Shown here piece by piece: positions 16,565 through 23,917 of a DNA stretch of 55,772 nucleotides. The position numbers and the translations under genes were made by a program. This stretch comes from Proteiniclasticum sp. (GTDB lineage: Bacteria; Bacillota; Clostridia; Clostridiales; Clostridiaceae), in contig NZ_DOPX01000007.1 of NCBI RefSeq assembly GCF_003514505.1, positions 1 to 55,772 on the forward strand, in the 5' to 3' direction. The notes under the pieces were generated by a model. It was given only the letters and a program-made list of their open reading frames with translations, made no database searches and was not told where the DNA came from. Each line of letters starts with the position of its first letter. Within the stretch, counting starts at the first letter, position 1.

Positions 16565-17338
16565 ATGAAGATTGTTAGTATTTTCAATCAAAAAGGTGGT
16601 GTAGGAAAGACGACCACAAACATCAATCTTGCAGCGTATATTGCACTGCAGGGACATAGAGTTCTTGTTATAGATATTGATCCCCAGGGGAACACTTCAA
16701 GTGGCCTTGGTGTTGATAAAGATAACATAGAAAACACCACTTATGAACTGCTGATTGGTGAAACGGATATCAATGATACAGTTATTTCCGTCGAGAATAT
16801 AGAAAACCTAAAAATAATTCCTTCCAATATGAATTTGGCAGGTGCAGATCTTGAACTAAGCTATATGGAGAATCGGGAATCAATACTGAAAACAAAGCTT
16901 CAAACACTGGAAGAAGCATTTGATTTTATCATCATCGACTGTCCTCCATCACTTGGACTTCTGACCATCAATGCACTCACAGCTTCAGACAGTGTTCTCA
17001 TACCAATGCAATGCGAGTATTACGCACTTGAAGGAATCAGCCAATTGGTAAAGACCATTCAAAAGGTTAAGAAGGGACTGAATAAGAACTTGGAGATCGA
17101 AGGTGTGGTATTAACTATGTTTGATCCTAGAAGAAATCTTCAAATTCAGGTAGCAGAGGAGCTGAAATCCTATTTTGGAGAACTTGTATATGAAAGCTCT
17201 ATTCCGAGAAATATCAGGCTGGCAGAGTCTCCAAGTTTCGGAATGCCGATCGCATTGTATGATCCTAGAGCAAAAGGTGCAGAAGCTTATGAAGATTTAA
17301 CACATGAGTTTTTACGTAAGCAAAAAGGAGGTAAGTAA
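16565..17338 (+). CDS. parA: Chromosome partitioning ATPase ParA (Soj)
   Basis: Walker-type ATPase that acts with ParB-parS in origin segregation and, in Bacillus, also regulates DnaA. It has 257 residues, a deviant Walker A KGGVGKTT at 10-17, and the Walker B FIIIDCPPSLGLL. The start ATG follows AGGAGGA. The stop TAA shares one base with the parB start (TAATG), indicating coupled translation. Three parS sites lie directly upstream. Confidence 0.95.
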   Translation: MKIVSIFNQKGGVGKTTTNINLAAYIALQGHRVLVIDIDPQGNTSSGLGVDKDNIENTTYELLIGETDINDTVISVENIENLKIIPSNMNLAGADLELSYMENRESILKTKLQTLEEAFDFIIIDCPPSLGLLTINALTASDSVLIPMQCEYYALEGISQLVKTIQKVKKGLNKNLEIEGVVLTMFDPRRNLQIQVAEELKSYFGELVYESSIPRNIRLAESPSFGMPIALYDPRAKGAEAYEDLTHEFLRKQKGGK

Positions 17339-18174
17339 TGGCAAAAAAGTTTGGATTAGGGAAAGGGTTAAATCAGCTGATTCCTGAGGAAGAAGAGATT
17401 ATAACTGTTTTGAATATTAATAAGATCAAGGCGAACAAAAAACAGCCCAGAAAGTACTTTGATGAGGAAAAACTAGTACTCCTCTCAGAATCCATCAAAG
17501 AACACGGTATGATACAGCCGATCATTGTTCAAAAAGATGGAGAGGATTATAGCATCATTGCTGGTGAAAGACGGTGGAGAGCAGCCAAAAAAGCCAGTCT
17601 CAAGGAAGTGCCTGTCATTGTTATGGATATTGCAGACTCTACTGTTCTTGAAGTATCACTCATTGAAAACATCCAAAGACAGGATCTCAATCCCATTGAA
17701 GAAGCTTCGGCATTCAAAAGACTCATACATGATTTTAAACTGACGCAAGAAGATCTGGCGAAAAAAATCGGGAAATCCAGAACAAGTATTGCGAATACCA
17801 TGAGGCTTATTCAACTTGATGAGAGAGTCCAGCAGTTTCTTATAGAAGAAAGTCTCAGTGAAGGACATGGTCGAGCATTACTTGGGCTTGAAAGCAGTGA
17901 GGATCAGTATTTGGCTGCTCAAAAAGTAATCGATGAAGGACTAAGTGTCCGTGAAACAGAGAGATTAGTGACTGCTTTCCATAAAGTGAAGCCAGTTGCG
18001 AGGAAAATGAAACTGGATCCTTACTATAAAGATATTGAAAAAAGACTTGCCAAAAACATGGGAACGAAAGTATTATTAAAACCGAAAGCTAAAAATAAAG
18101 GGAAAATAGAAATTGAGTATTACAGTATGGAAGACCTCAATCGATTGCTTGAGTATCTGAGACTGGAAGAGTAG
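17338..18174 (+). CDS. parB: Chromosome partitioning protein ParB (Spo0J)
   Basis: CTP-dependent DNA clamp that loads at parS and spreads along the origin region. The 278-residue sequence has the CTP-binding GERRWRAAKKA motif, an ENIQRQDLNPIEEA segment, a helix-turn-helix (TQEDLAKKIGKSRTSIANTM) and a C-terminal dimerisation region. A basic stretch (KPKAKNKGK) precedes the dimer domain. It overlaps parA by one base and is followed after 8 bp by a DUF4446 gene. No second copy (noc) is present in the window. Confidence 0.95.
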   Translation: MAKKFGLGKGLNQLIPEEEEIITVLNINKIKANKKQPRKYFDEEKLVLLSESIKEHGMIQPIIVQKDGEDYSIIAGERRWRAAKKASLKEVPVIVMDIADSTVLEVSLIENIQRQDLNPIEEASAFKRLIHDFKLTQEDLAKKIGKSRTSIANTMRLIQLDERVQQFLIEESLSEGHGRALLGLESSEDQYLAAQKVIDEGLSVRETERLVTAFHKVKPVARKMKLDPYYKDIEKRLAKNMGTKVLLKPKAKNKGKIEIEYYSMEDLNRLLEYLRLEE

Positions 18175-18182
18175 GAGTAAAC

Positions 18183-18695
18183 ATGGATTTTACAATCATC
18201 AGTACATTTATCAATAATAATTTGGAAATAGTTTTGCTGGCTATAGCAGCATCTTTCATGATCATGGTTGTGTTTTTTATCATTATGCTTGTATCCAACA
18301 GGAAACTGAAGAAGAGATACAATCTTCTGATGAAGGATGCTGACAAAGGTAGTCTCGAGGATATGATAAAGGGCTACCAGAAAAAAATTGATGAAACCTA
18401 TGTGGATGCGAAAGTGGCATTGGAGGATTTGAAGCTTTTAAGCAATCAGGTCAATCATTGCATTCAGAAGGTTGGAGTTGTAAGATTCAAAGCTTTTGAG
18501 GATATTGGAAGTGATCTTAGCTACAGTGTCGCGCTTTTAGACAATAAAAATGACGGAGTTGTCATAACCAGTATCTTTGGCAGAAATATCAGTACATCAT
18601 ATGCGAAGCCGATTTCTAAGGGGATATCAAAATATACGTTGTCTGATGAAGAGATCTACGCGATGAATAAGGCTCTAGGCTTAGAGAAGAAATAA
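18183..18695 (+). CDS. DUF4446 membrane protein
   Basis: A 170-residue protein with one N-terminal membrane segment (about 15-35, LEIVLLAIAASFMIMVVFF) and a cytoplasmic domain containing the DUF4446 core HCIQKVGVVRFKAFEDIGSD and SYSVALLDNKNDGVVI. Members are common next to parB in clostridia, but their function is not established. ATG follows AGGAG within the parB stop region, so it is probably cotranscribed with parAB. Its stop codon lies inside a palindromic terminator shared with the opposite gene. Confidence 0.85.
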   Translation: MDFTIISTFINNNLEIVLLAIAASFMIMVVFFIIMLVSNRKLKKRYNLLMKDADKGSLEDMIKGYQKKIDETYVDAKVALEDLKLLSNQVNHCIQKVGVVRFKAFEDIGSDLSYSVALLDNKNDGVVITSIFGRNISTSYAKPISKGISKYTLSDEEIYAMNKALGLEKK

Positions 18696-18728
18696 GAAGA
18701 GTGCAGCTTTTGCTGCACTCTTCTTATT
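18691..18728. terminator. Shared bidirectional terminator containing both stop codons
   Basis: A 17-bp perfect stem (18691-18707 with 18712-18728) has a TTTT loop. The TAA of the DUF4446 gene (18693-18695) and the complementary TAA of the AI-2E gene (18724-18726) occupy mirror-image positions in the stem. A and T runs on either side allow termination in both directions. Confidence 0.9.
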
Positions 18729-19875
18729 TCTTGTTTGATTTTCTGTCGCGAGTCTTCTTTTTCTTAGGTTCACTTGATTGGAAGGTATCGAGAACACCAA
18801 CAGTTTGGAGTACTTTAAAGCCTACGGCCATAAATATCAGGAAAAACATTCCTAAGACTCCAGCCATTTTAAGTCCGATGAAGATGGCTCCAATGGTGAT
18901 CACTGGGTTTATGTCCAGACTGCTGGATAGGATTTTAGGTTCCCAAATGTTTCTGCCAACTGCAACAATAATCCAAAGAATACCTAGACCTATGGGGACT
19001 GTGTAGTTCCCCTGGAAGAAGTAATAAACTGCAAGGGGAACATATGCCGCAGAAACCCCCAGGACTGGCAGAAGATCAAGAAATGCTGTGATTAGTCCTA
19101 AAACCAGCGGATAAGGAACTCCAAGAATGAGATAACCTACTACAGAAATCATACCTGTTATGAGGATGATCAGCATATAGGATACGCCATAGCGGACAAC
19201 CATGTTTTTTCCCTGGGTGATGATGTTTTTAACTTTGTTCTCTTCCCGATCGGATGTGGGGAGATAAGCGTAGATAAATTCTGGATTATTCAGCAGCTTC
19301 TTGGTAAAGAAGAAAGAGCAAACGATGGTAAAGATGATAATCAGCATGAGATTAGGAAGTCCTGCGACTATGTTCAATGTAAAACCACCAATCGCTTTGC
19401 CTAAGGTGATGACAACTTCCTGTAATGAAGCCAATGCACTGGTGAGCATCTCGCCGCCTGTTTCAATAATACTGGGATCCAGTTCCTGGATATTCGAGGC
19501 AACCCATTCATACTGAGCCTGAATCCACGATGCGATACTATCATAGTTCTCATTGAGATAGCTGATTGAGTTCGTAACTAGTAATATGCTCTGATTCACT
19601 AGACGAATAATCAGTGAAACAATGAGAGTACCTAAAAGACCATAAAAACTCAGCAGGGTGACGAGTATCAGGAAATTCTCATTGATTTTCTCGCGGGTCC
19701 ACAGGATAAGCCTCTTAACCACAGGACTGACAATGGCGGCGATGGCAAATGCCAGTACAAAGGGAATGGTATAGGGAAGTGTCTTCACAAAAAGAAAGAA
19801 TACGATGGTATAAACAGTAATGTAAATCAGGATCTTGTCATATTTCTTAATGTATGAAGTTCTGTTAGTCTCCAT
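18724..19875 (-). CDS. AI-2E family transporter
   Basis: Multispanning membrane protein of the AI-2E/PerM exporter family, 383 residues. Hydrophobic segments are visible at about 13-30, 33-55, 70-95, 165-195, 225-250, 255-290 and 305-345, with a long extracytoplasmic stretch (about 95-160) between the third and fourth. The C-terminal tail is basic (EPKKKKTRDRKSNKK). Some relatives in spore formers (YtvI) act in sporulation and others export small molecules, but the substrate cannot be told here. ATG follows GAGGTGA, and the start overlaps the end of the cysteine desulfurase gene by 11 bp. Confidence 0.88.
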   Translation of the reverse strand: METNRTSYIKKYDKILIYITVYTIVFFLFVKTLPYTIPFVLAFAIAAIVSPVVKRLILWTREKINENFLILVTLLSFYGLLGTLIVSLIIRLVNQSILLVTNSISYLNENYDSIASWIQAQYEWVASNIQELDPSIIETGGEMLTSALASLQEVVITLGKAIGGFTLNIVAGLPNLMLIIIFTIVCSFFFTKKLLNNPEFIYAYLPTSDREENKVKNIITQGKNMVVRYGVSYMLIILITGMISVVGYLILGVPYPLVLGLITAFLDLLPVLGVSAAYVPLAVYYFFQGNYTVPIGLGILWIIVAVGRNIWEPKILSSSLDINPVITIGAIFIGLKMAGVLGMFFLIFMAVGFKVLQTVGVLDTFQSSEPKKKKTRDRKSNKK

Positions 19876-21025
19876 AATTCACCTCATCTAAATATTTAAG
19901 TGCCACAATAAGCTGTTCTACTTCATCCCTTGTAGTAAAATGGCCAAAGCTGATTCGAAGAGCTCCTGTTTTCTCTGTTCCCAACGCCTTATGAGCTAAT
20001 GGTGCACAGTGGTAGCCTGTTCTTGTAATAATGCTAAACTGACTTTCTAGGATAAAACCTGCTTCGGAGGGAGTGTAGTGATCAAACCAAAGACAAAAAT
20101 TTGGTATTCTGTCACGGACATCAGGTGAGCCAATTAGATGAACCTTCGTCAAGTGCGAAAGTGCTGACAACATCATTCCAGATATAATATAAATATCGCT
20201 AGATATTGAATCAATGTGTTTCCTTAATAGATACTGGACGCCTGCGCCCAATCCTGCAATTCCTGGTAAATTGTGAGTACCAGCTTCAAATTTATCAGGA
20301 AGATAGGAAGGCTGTTGCAAGCTAAGAGAATCAGAACCTGTACCTCCAGTGAAAATGGGGTTCAGCACTTCATTGATCCGGTTGTTCAACACAAATCCAC
20401 CTGTTCCCTGAGGTCCAAGAAGACCTTTATGACCAGTGAAAGCAATGACATCAGCATCTATCTCATGTAGATTGACTGGAATATAGCCTGCGGTCTGAGC
20501 GGCGTCTATGATGATGAAAATATCTTTATTCTTCAGTTTAGATCGGACTTCCCATACTGGCTGTATGGTACCAGTAAGGTTTGAGGCATGGGACAGAATC
20601 ACTGCTTTTGTATTCTTTTTCTCGACCTCATTGAGTTTATTGATATCAATCAATCCTTCGCTGTCGCAGGGGAGAAGATCATAAGTGATGACTCCATCTA
20701 ATCGAAGTTTCTCCAAAGGTCGTAGAACAGAATTATGCTCCATCACAGAAGAAATCACATGATCTCCAGGTTTCAGAAGGCTAAGCAGTACTGTGTTTAT
20801 TGATTCTGTCACAGAGGATTTCAGAATTACATTCTCAGGCTGGTTTACATCAAATAAATCAGCCAGAGATTTCCGAGCAGAGTAAATTATTTTGGCGGCT
20901 TCCATGGAAATCCGGTTGGCTCCTCTTCCTGGATTTCCCGATCCGCTTCGAAGAGTTCTATCAACAGCTTCATAAACCCCTTGAGGCTTAAGGAAAGACG
21001 TGGACGCATTGTCTAAATAAATCAT
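19865..21025 (-). CDS. Cysteine desulfurase-like class V aminotransferase
   Basis: PLP-dependent enzyme expected to remove sulfur (or selenium) from cysteine. The start chosen is ATG 21025, giving 386 residues that begin MIYLDNASTS, because the upstream TTG at 21040 lies on the GGGAG ribosome site. The PLP lysine is Lys200 in AFTGHKG. The active-site Cys340 lies in RTGYHCAPLAHKALGT, the pattern of the cysteine desulfurase family typified by TIGR01977, rather than IscS or NifS. A DUF3343 gene, often linked with this family, is divergently placed 172 bp away. The AI-2E gene follows. Confidence 0.88.
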   Translation of the reverse strand: MIYLDNASTSFLKPQGVYEAVDRTLRSGSGNPGRGANRISMEAAKIIYSARKSLADLFDVNQPENVILKSSVTESINTVLLSLLKPGDHVISSVMEHNSVLRPLEKLRLDGVITYDLLPCDSEGLIDINKLNEVEKKNTKAVILSHASNLTGTIQPVWEVRSKLKNKDIFIIIDAAQTAGYIPVNLHEIDADVIAFTGHKGLLGPQGTGGFVLNNRINEVLNPIFTGGTGSDSLSLQQPSYLPDKFEAGTHNLPGIAGLGAGVQYLLRKHIDSISSDIYIISGMMLSALSHLTKVHLIGSPDVRDRIPNFCLWFDHYTPSEAGFILESQFSIITRTGYHCAPLAHKALGTEKTGALRISFGHFTTRDEVEQLIVALKYLDEVNYGD

Positions 21026-21197
21026 ATTCTTATCTCCCAATTCTTCTTATCAATAATTATAGAACATTAACGAATAATTGGTATGAAAAAGAAAAAAATT
21101 TACACCAAATTTAGAGAAATGTGTATTGGTTCATTGAGGTAAAAGTAAGAGATTCGTGTATAATAATCTAAAAGAAAGTGTGTACTGGAGGATTTTC

Positions 21198-21455
21198 ATG
21201 GATTTTTACTTATTGGTATTTAAGAATACAACAGATGCGTTAGTAGGAGAAGAAGATCTCAAGAAACACGAGATTCCTCATGCAGTATATCCCACCCCAC
21301 CACAGATCATCGGTAGCTGTGGAATCAGCATGCGCTTTACAGAAACCGAGCTTCCAAAGGTGGAGGAGCGTCTGGAAAAGGGGCTGATGTATAAAGCCCT
21401 CTATAAACTGTCCAAAATCAGTATAATGAAGATTAAGGAGAATGAAGCGAGTTGA
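21198..21455 (+). CDS. DUF3343 protein
   Basis: An 85-residue protein beginning MDFYLLVFKNTTDALVGEED. The ATG at 21198 sits eight bases after GGAGG; earlier in-frame codons are unlikely. The family pattern is a short alpha/beta domain with HEIPHAVYPTPPQIIGSCGISMRF, containing a conserved Cys. DUF3343 proteins are often encoded near cysteine desulfurases and selenium or sulfur carrier genes, but no reaction is known. Its stop overlaps the TTG start of the next gene (TTGA). Confidence 0.85.
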   Translation: MDFYLLVFKNTTDALVGEEDLKKHEIPHAVYPTPPQIIGSCGISMRFTETELPKVEERLEKGLMYKALYKLSKISIMKIKENEAS

Positions 21456-21640
21456 TTAAAGAATATGAGCTTGGAACCATTGTCCAAATGAAAAAGCAGC
21501 ATCCTTGCGGAAGCTATTTATGGGAAGTGACCCGATTAGGAGCTGACATTAAAATCAAATGCAAAGGATGCGACAGAATCGTCATGCTGCCGCGAAATAA
21601 ATTTGAAAAAGATGCAAAAAAAGTGATTACTGAAAAATAA
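21452..21640 (+). CDS. DUF951 protein (YyzM-like)
   Basis: A 62-residue protein with the DUF951 pattern YELGTIVQMKKQHPCGSYLW and IKCKGCDRIVMLPR, which includes a CKGC metal-binding-like pair and a further Cys. It starts at TTG 21452, overlapping the DUF3343 stop, with AAGGAG upstream. DUF951 genes commonly lie beside rpsF or parB in Firmicutes, as here. Function unknown; an RNA- or ribosome-related role is only a guess from context. Confidence 0.85.
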   Translation: MIKEYELGTIVQMKKQHPCGSYLWEVTRLGADIKIKCKGCDRIVMLPRNKFEKDAKKVITEK

Positions 21641-21643
21641 TAT

Positions 21644-21672
21644 TTGCATAATAACGTCATAAGTGCTAAAAT
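21644..21672 (+). promoter_or_regulatory. Promoter of the rpsF operon
   Basis: TTGCAT (21644-21649) and TAAAAT (21667-21672) are 17 bases apart, starting four bases after the DUF951 stop. The predicted transcript begins just before the structured leader at 21686. Confidence 0.65.
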
Positions 21673-21685
21673 TTAATGATGTAAT

Positions 21686-21720
21686 CCCCGCCGCGAAAAT
21701 CGTGGCCTTAGTCCGGGGGG
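21686..21720 (+). promoter_or_regulatory. Probable S6:S18 autoregulatory leader
   Basis: The leader can fold as an outer stem CCCCG/CGGGG (21686-21690 with 21714-21718) and an inner hairpin CCGCG/CGTGG (21691-21695 with 21701-21705), with an unpaired CCTTAGTC on the 3' side. This agrees with the S6:S18-binding motif known in rpsF leaders of many bacteria. The ribosome site follows at once. Confidence 0.6.
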
Positions 21721-21730
21721 AGGAGGTGAC

Positions 21731-22021
21731 ATGATGAGAAACTATGAAACTATTTTCATACTACATCCATCATTTGACGAGGAGGCAGTAACTGCTGCTG
21801 TTGAGAAGTTTAAGGGTGTAATTGAAACAGAAGGTGGTATCATTGATAACGTTGATCTATGGGGTAAGAGAAGACTTGCTTACGAAATAGACAAAGTTAA
21901 CGAAGGTATTTATGTTCTGGTAAATTTCCAGGCAGAAGCTGAATTACCTAAAGAGTTAGACAGAATATTCAGAATTACTGATGGCATACTGAGACATATT
22001 ATCGTTAAATTAGACAAGTAA
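21731..22021 (+). CDS. rpsF: 30S ribosomal protein S6
   Basis: Small-subunit protein that binds with S18 on the platform. The 96-residue sequence begins MMRNYETIFILHPSFDEEAV and includes the family segment VDLWGKRRLAYEIDKVNEGIYVL. Either ATG 21731 or ATG 21734 could start translation; AGGAGG ends four bases before the first and seven before the second, so the second may be used. First gene of rpsF-ssb-rpsR. Confidence 0.97.
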   Translation: MMRNYETIFILHPSFDEEAVTAAVEKFKGVIETEGGIIDNVDLWGKRRLAYEIDKVNEGIYVLVNFQAEAELPKELDRIFRITDGILRHIIVKLDK

Positions 22022-22034
22022 GGATGGTGCAGCA

Positions 22035-22457
22035 ATGAATAAAGTGGTTTTAATTGGTAGACTAACAAAAGATCCCGAGCTGAAGTATACGCCAGGATCC
22101 GGAACTGCGGTTACTACGATCACATTAGCTGTTGACAGACGTTTTTCCAAGGACAACCAAAGAGAAGCTGATTTTATTCCAGTAGTGATCTGGGGTAAAT
22201 CTGCTGAATCCACTGCTCAGTATATGAACAAGGGAAAACTTATGGGTGTTTCCGGAAGAATTCAGACCAGATCTTATGAGGCTAAAGATGGCGGAAGAAG
22301 ATATGTCACTGAAGTAGTTGCTGAGGAAATCAAATTCCTGGAGTGGGGCAATAAGAACCAGTCCGGTGAAGGTGGATACTCAGACAACTCAAGCCAGGAG
22401 TATGGCTCATCCTATGAGGATATGACTCCCATAGATGATGGAGATATTCCATTCTAA
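22035..22457 (+). CDS. ssb: Single-stranded DNA-binding protein
   Basis: OB-fold protein that coats single-stranded DNA. It has 140 residues with the family start MNKVVLIGRLTKDPELKYTPGSGTAVTTITLAV. A Gly/Ser/Gln-rich linker follows, then the conserved acidic tip PIDDGDIPF, which binds repair and replication partners. Located between rpsF and rpsR as in nearly all Firmicutes. Predicted to be essential. Confidence 0.97.
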   Translation: MNKVVLIGRLTKDPELKYTPGSGTAVTTITLAVDRRFSKDNQREADFIPVVIWGKSAESTAQYMNKGKLMGVSGRIQTRSYEAKDGGRRYVTEVVAEEIKFLEWGNKNQSGEGGYSDNSSQEYGSSYEDMTPIDDGDIPF

Positions 22458-22480
22458 ACGATAGGTAAGGAGGAAAAAAA

Positions 22481-22744
22481 ATGAGCAGAGAAAACTCATC
22501 CAGGGATTTCAAGAGAAATAACCCTAGAGGAAGAAGAGCGAAGAGAAAAGTTTGTTCTTTCTGTGTTGATAAGGTTGATCATATAGATTATAAAGATGTT
22601 TCCAAGCTTAGAAAGTACATCACTGAAAGAGGAAAGATTCTTCCAAGAAGAATTTCCGGAACATGTGCTAAGCATCAGAGAACATTGACCGATGCAATCA
22701 AGAGATCCAGAAATATCGCATTACTTCCATTCACACAAGATTAA
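22481..22744 (+). CDS. rpsR: 30S ribosomal protein S18
   Basis: An 87-residue basic protein with the S18 core KVCSFCVDKVDHIDYKDV and FITERGKILPRR-like segment, then GTCAKHQRTLTDAIKRSRN. The CxxC and additional Cys residues suggest a zinc-binding type of S18. A perfect AAGGAGG site precedes the ATG. It partners S6, encoded two genes upstream, and closes the operon before a strong terminator. Confidence 0.97.
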   Translation: MSRENSSRDFKRNNPRGRRAKRKVCSFCVDKVDHIDYKDVSKLRKYITERGKILPRRISGTCAKHQRTLTDAIKRSRNIALLPFTQD

Positions 22745-22749
22745 TTGAT

Positions 22750-22780
22750 AAAACCGTGATCCCTTGGGTCACGGTTTTTT
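22750..22780 (+). terminator. Terminator of rpsF-ssb-rpsR
   Basis: AAAACCGTGA (22750-22759) and TCACGGTTTT (22769-22778) form the stem, with a further CCC/GGG pairing inside the loop, followed by T residues to 22780. Confidence 0.88.
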
Positions 22781-22892
22781 GCTATCCTAGTACCGATATG
22801 TGCGTAGAACAATGAATATTAAGTGAAAAGCACATTCATTCTTCTGAGCATATATGCTAAAATTCAAGATAATAACTAAAATGGAGCTAAAT

Positions 22893-23891
22893 ATGAATAC
22901 AATGATGAAAACAAACAAACTCGTTACAACGTCCATGCTGGTAGCTCTTCTCGCGGTGTTCTCACTGCTGGGGACTTTACCATTTTTCAATACAATTTCG
23001 TTGGTGATTGCGCCGATCATCGTCGCGCTGATCTATCACAGAGGTGGAAGAAACAATACCATCCTATCCTTTGTGGCTACCATGATACTGGTGACCATAC
23101 TCACGGATCCAATCTATGGAATTACCATGACCATTCTGAACTATAGTATGGGCGTCGGCCTTGTGTATATGATATCGAAGAAAAAAGGACCATTGGCTAA
23201 TTTTGTGGTTCTAGCTCTAGCCATTGCAGTAGGAATCACTGCAATGTTTCTCATCGAGATCAGATTCCTTACAGACTATAGTCTCATGGAATATATTGAA
23301 GTTTTCGTGATGGACATTAAGAATGCCTTACCATCTATACTGGAACAGGTGGAGAGTCTTGGTGGCAATGTGGAGGATAATGCAGCACTGATCTTTTTTA
23401 CCAATCTTACAGTAAAAGGTCTAATCATGCTCCTTCCCAGCGTGCTTCTCATGTATGCTATGATTTCGGCAGCATTTGTTTATAAAGTTTCTCAAGTGGT
23501 CTTCAAAAGACTTGGGATTTATGTGACACCACTGCCAAGACTCAGTGAGATCAAATCCAATATGTATCTGATCATGGGAAGTCTCTTTCTATCCATGATT
23601 GGTATTTTACTGGTTTATACAGGTTTTGAGTATGGCGAGGCTCTGATGTCCTTGGGTAACAATATATTCAGCATTACAGGAATTATAGGAGGGATGTCTT
23701 TACTTAGTTATCTGATGGAAGTAAAGTTAAAGTATCCCACAGTCTTTAGAATCGTGATACTGTTCTTTATTTTTGGCTCAAGCCTTGTGAGCATCATAGC
23801 CATTGCAGGTATCATCGACAGTGCTTTCGATTTTAGAAGATTGACAGACCATGGTCTATACTCATTACTGAAAAGCAGGCAGCAGCAGTAA
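22893..23891 (+). CDS. yybS: YybS-like membrane protein (DUF2232)
   Basis: A 332-residue polytopic membrane protein with about eight hydrophobic segments. The start ATG 22893 (MNTMMKTNKLVTTSMLVALLAV) follows GGAG seven bases upstream; earlier in-frame ATG codons lack a ribosome site. DUF2232 proteins resemble the substrate-binding S components of ECF transporters, but no substrate is known. Placement directly before gdpP, rplI and dnaB is the same as the B. subtilis yybS-gdpP-rplI-dnaC order. Confidence 0.82.
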   Translation: MNTMMKTNKLVTTSMLVALLAVFSLLGTLPFFNTISLVIAPIIVALIYHRGGRNNTILSFVATMILVTILTDPIYGITMTILNYSMGVGLVYMISKKKGPLANFVVLALAIAVGITAMFLIEIRFLTDYSLMEYIEVFVMDIKNALPSILEQVESLGGNVEDNAALIFFTNLTVKGLIMLLPSVLLMYAMISAAFVYKVSQVVFKRLGIYVTPLPRLSEIKSNMYLIMGSLFLSMIGILLVYTGFEYGEALMSLGNNIFSITGIIGGMSLLSYLMEVKLKYPTVFRIVILFFIFGSSLVSIIAIAGIIDSAFDFRRLTDHGLYSLLKSRQQQ

Positions 23892-23917
23892 CCTTAAAGG
23901 ATGAACAAGGAGATCGT

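Noticed and set aside
21026..21040. TTG at 21040 as the start of the cysteine desulfurase
   Set aside because: It is part of the GGGAG ribosome site; the ATG at 21025 gives the family N-terminus.
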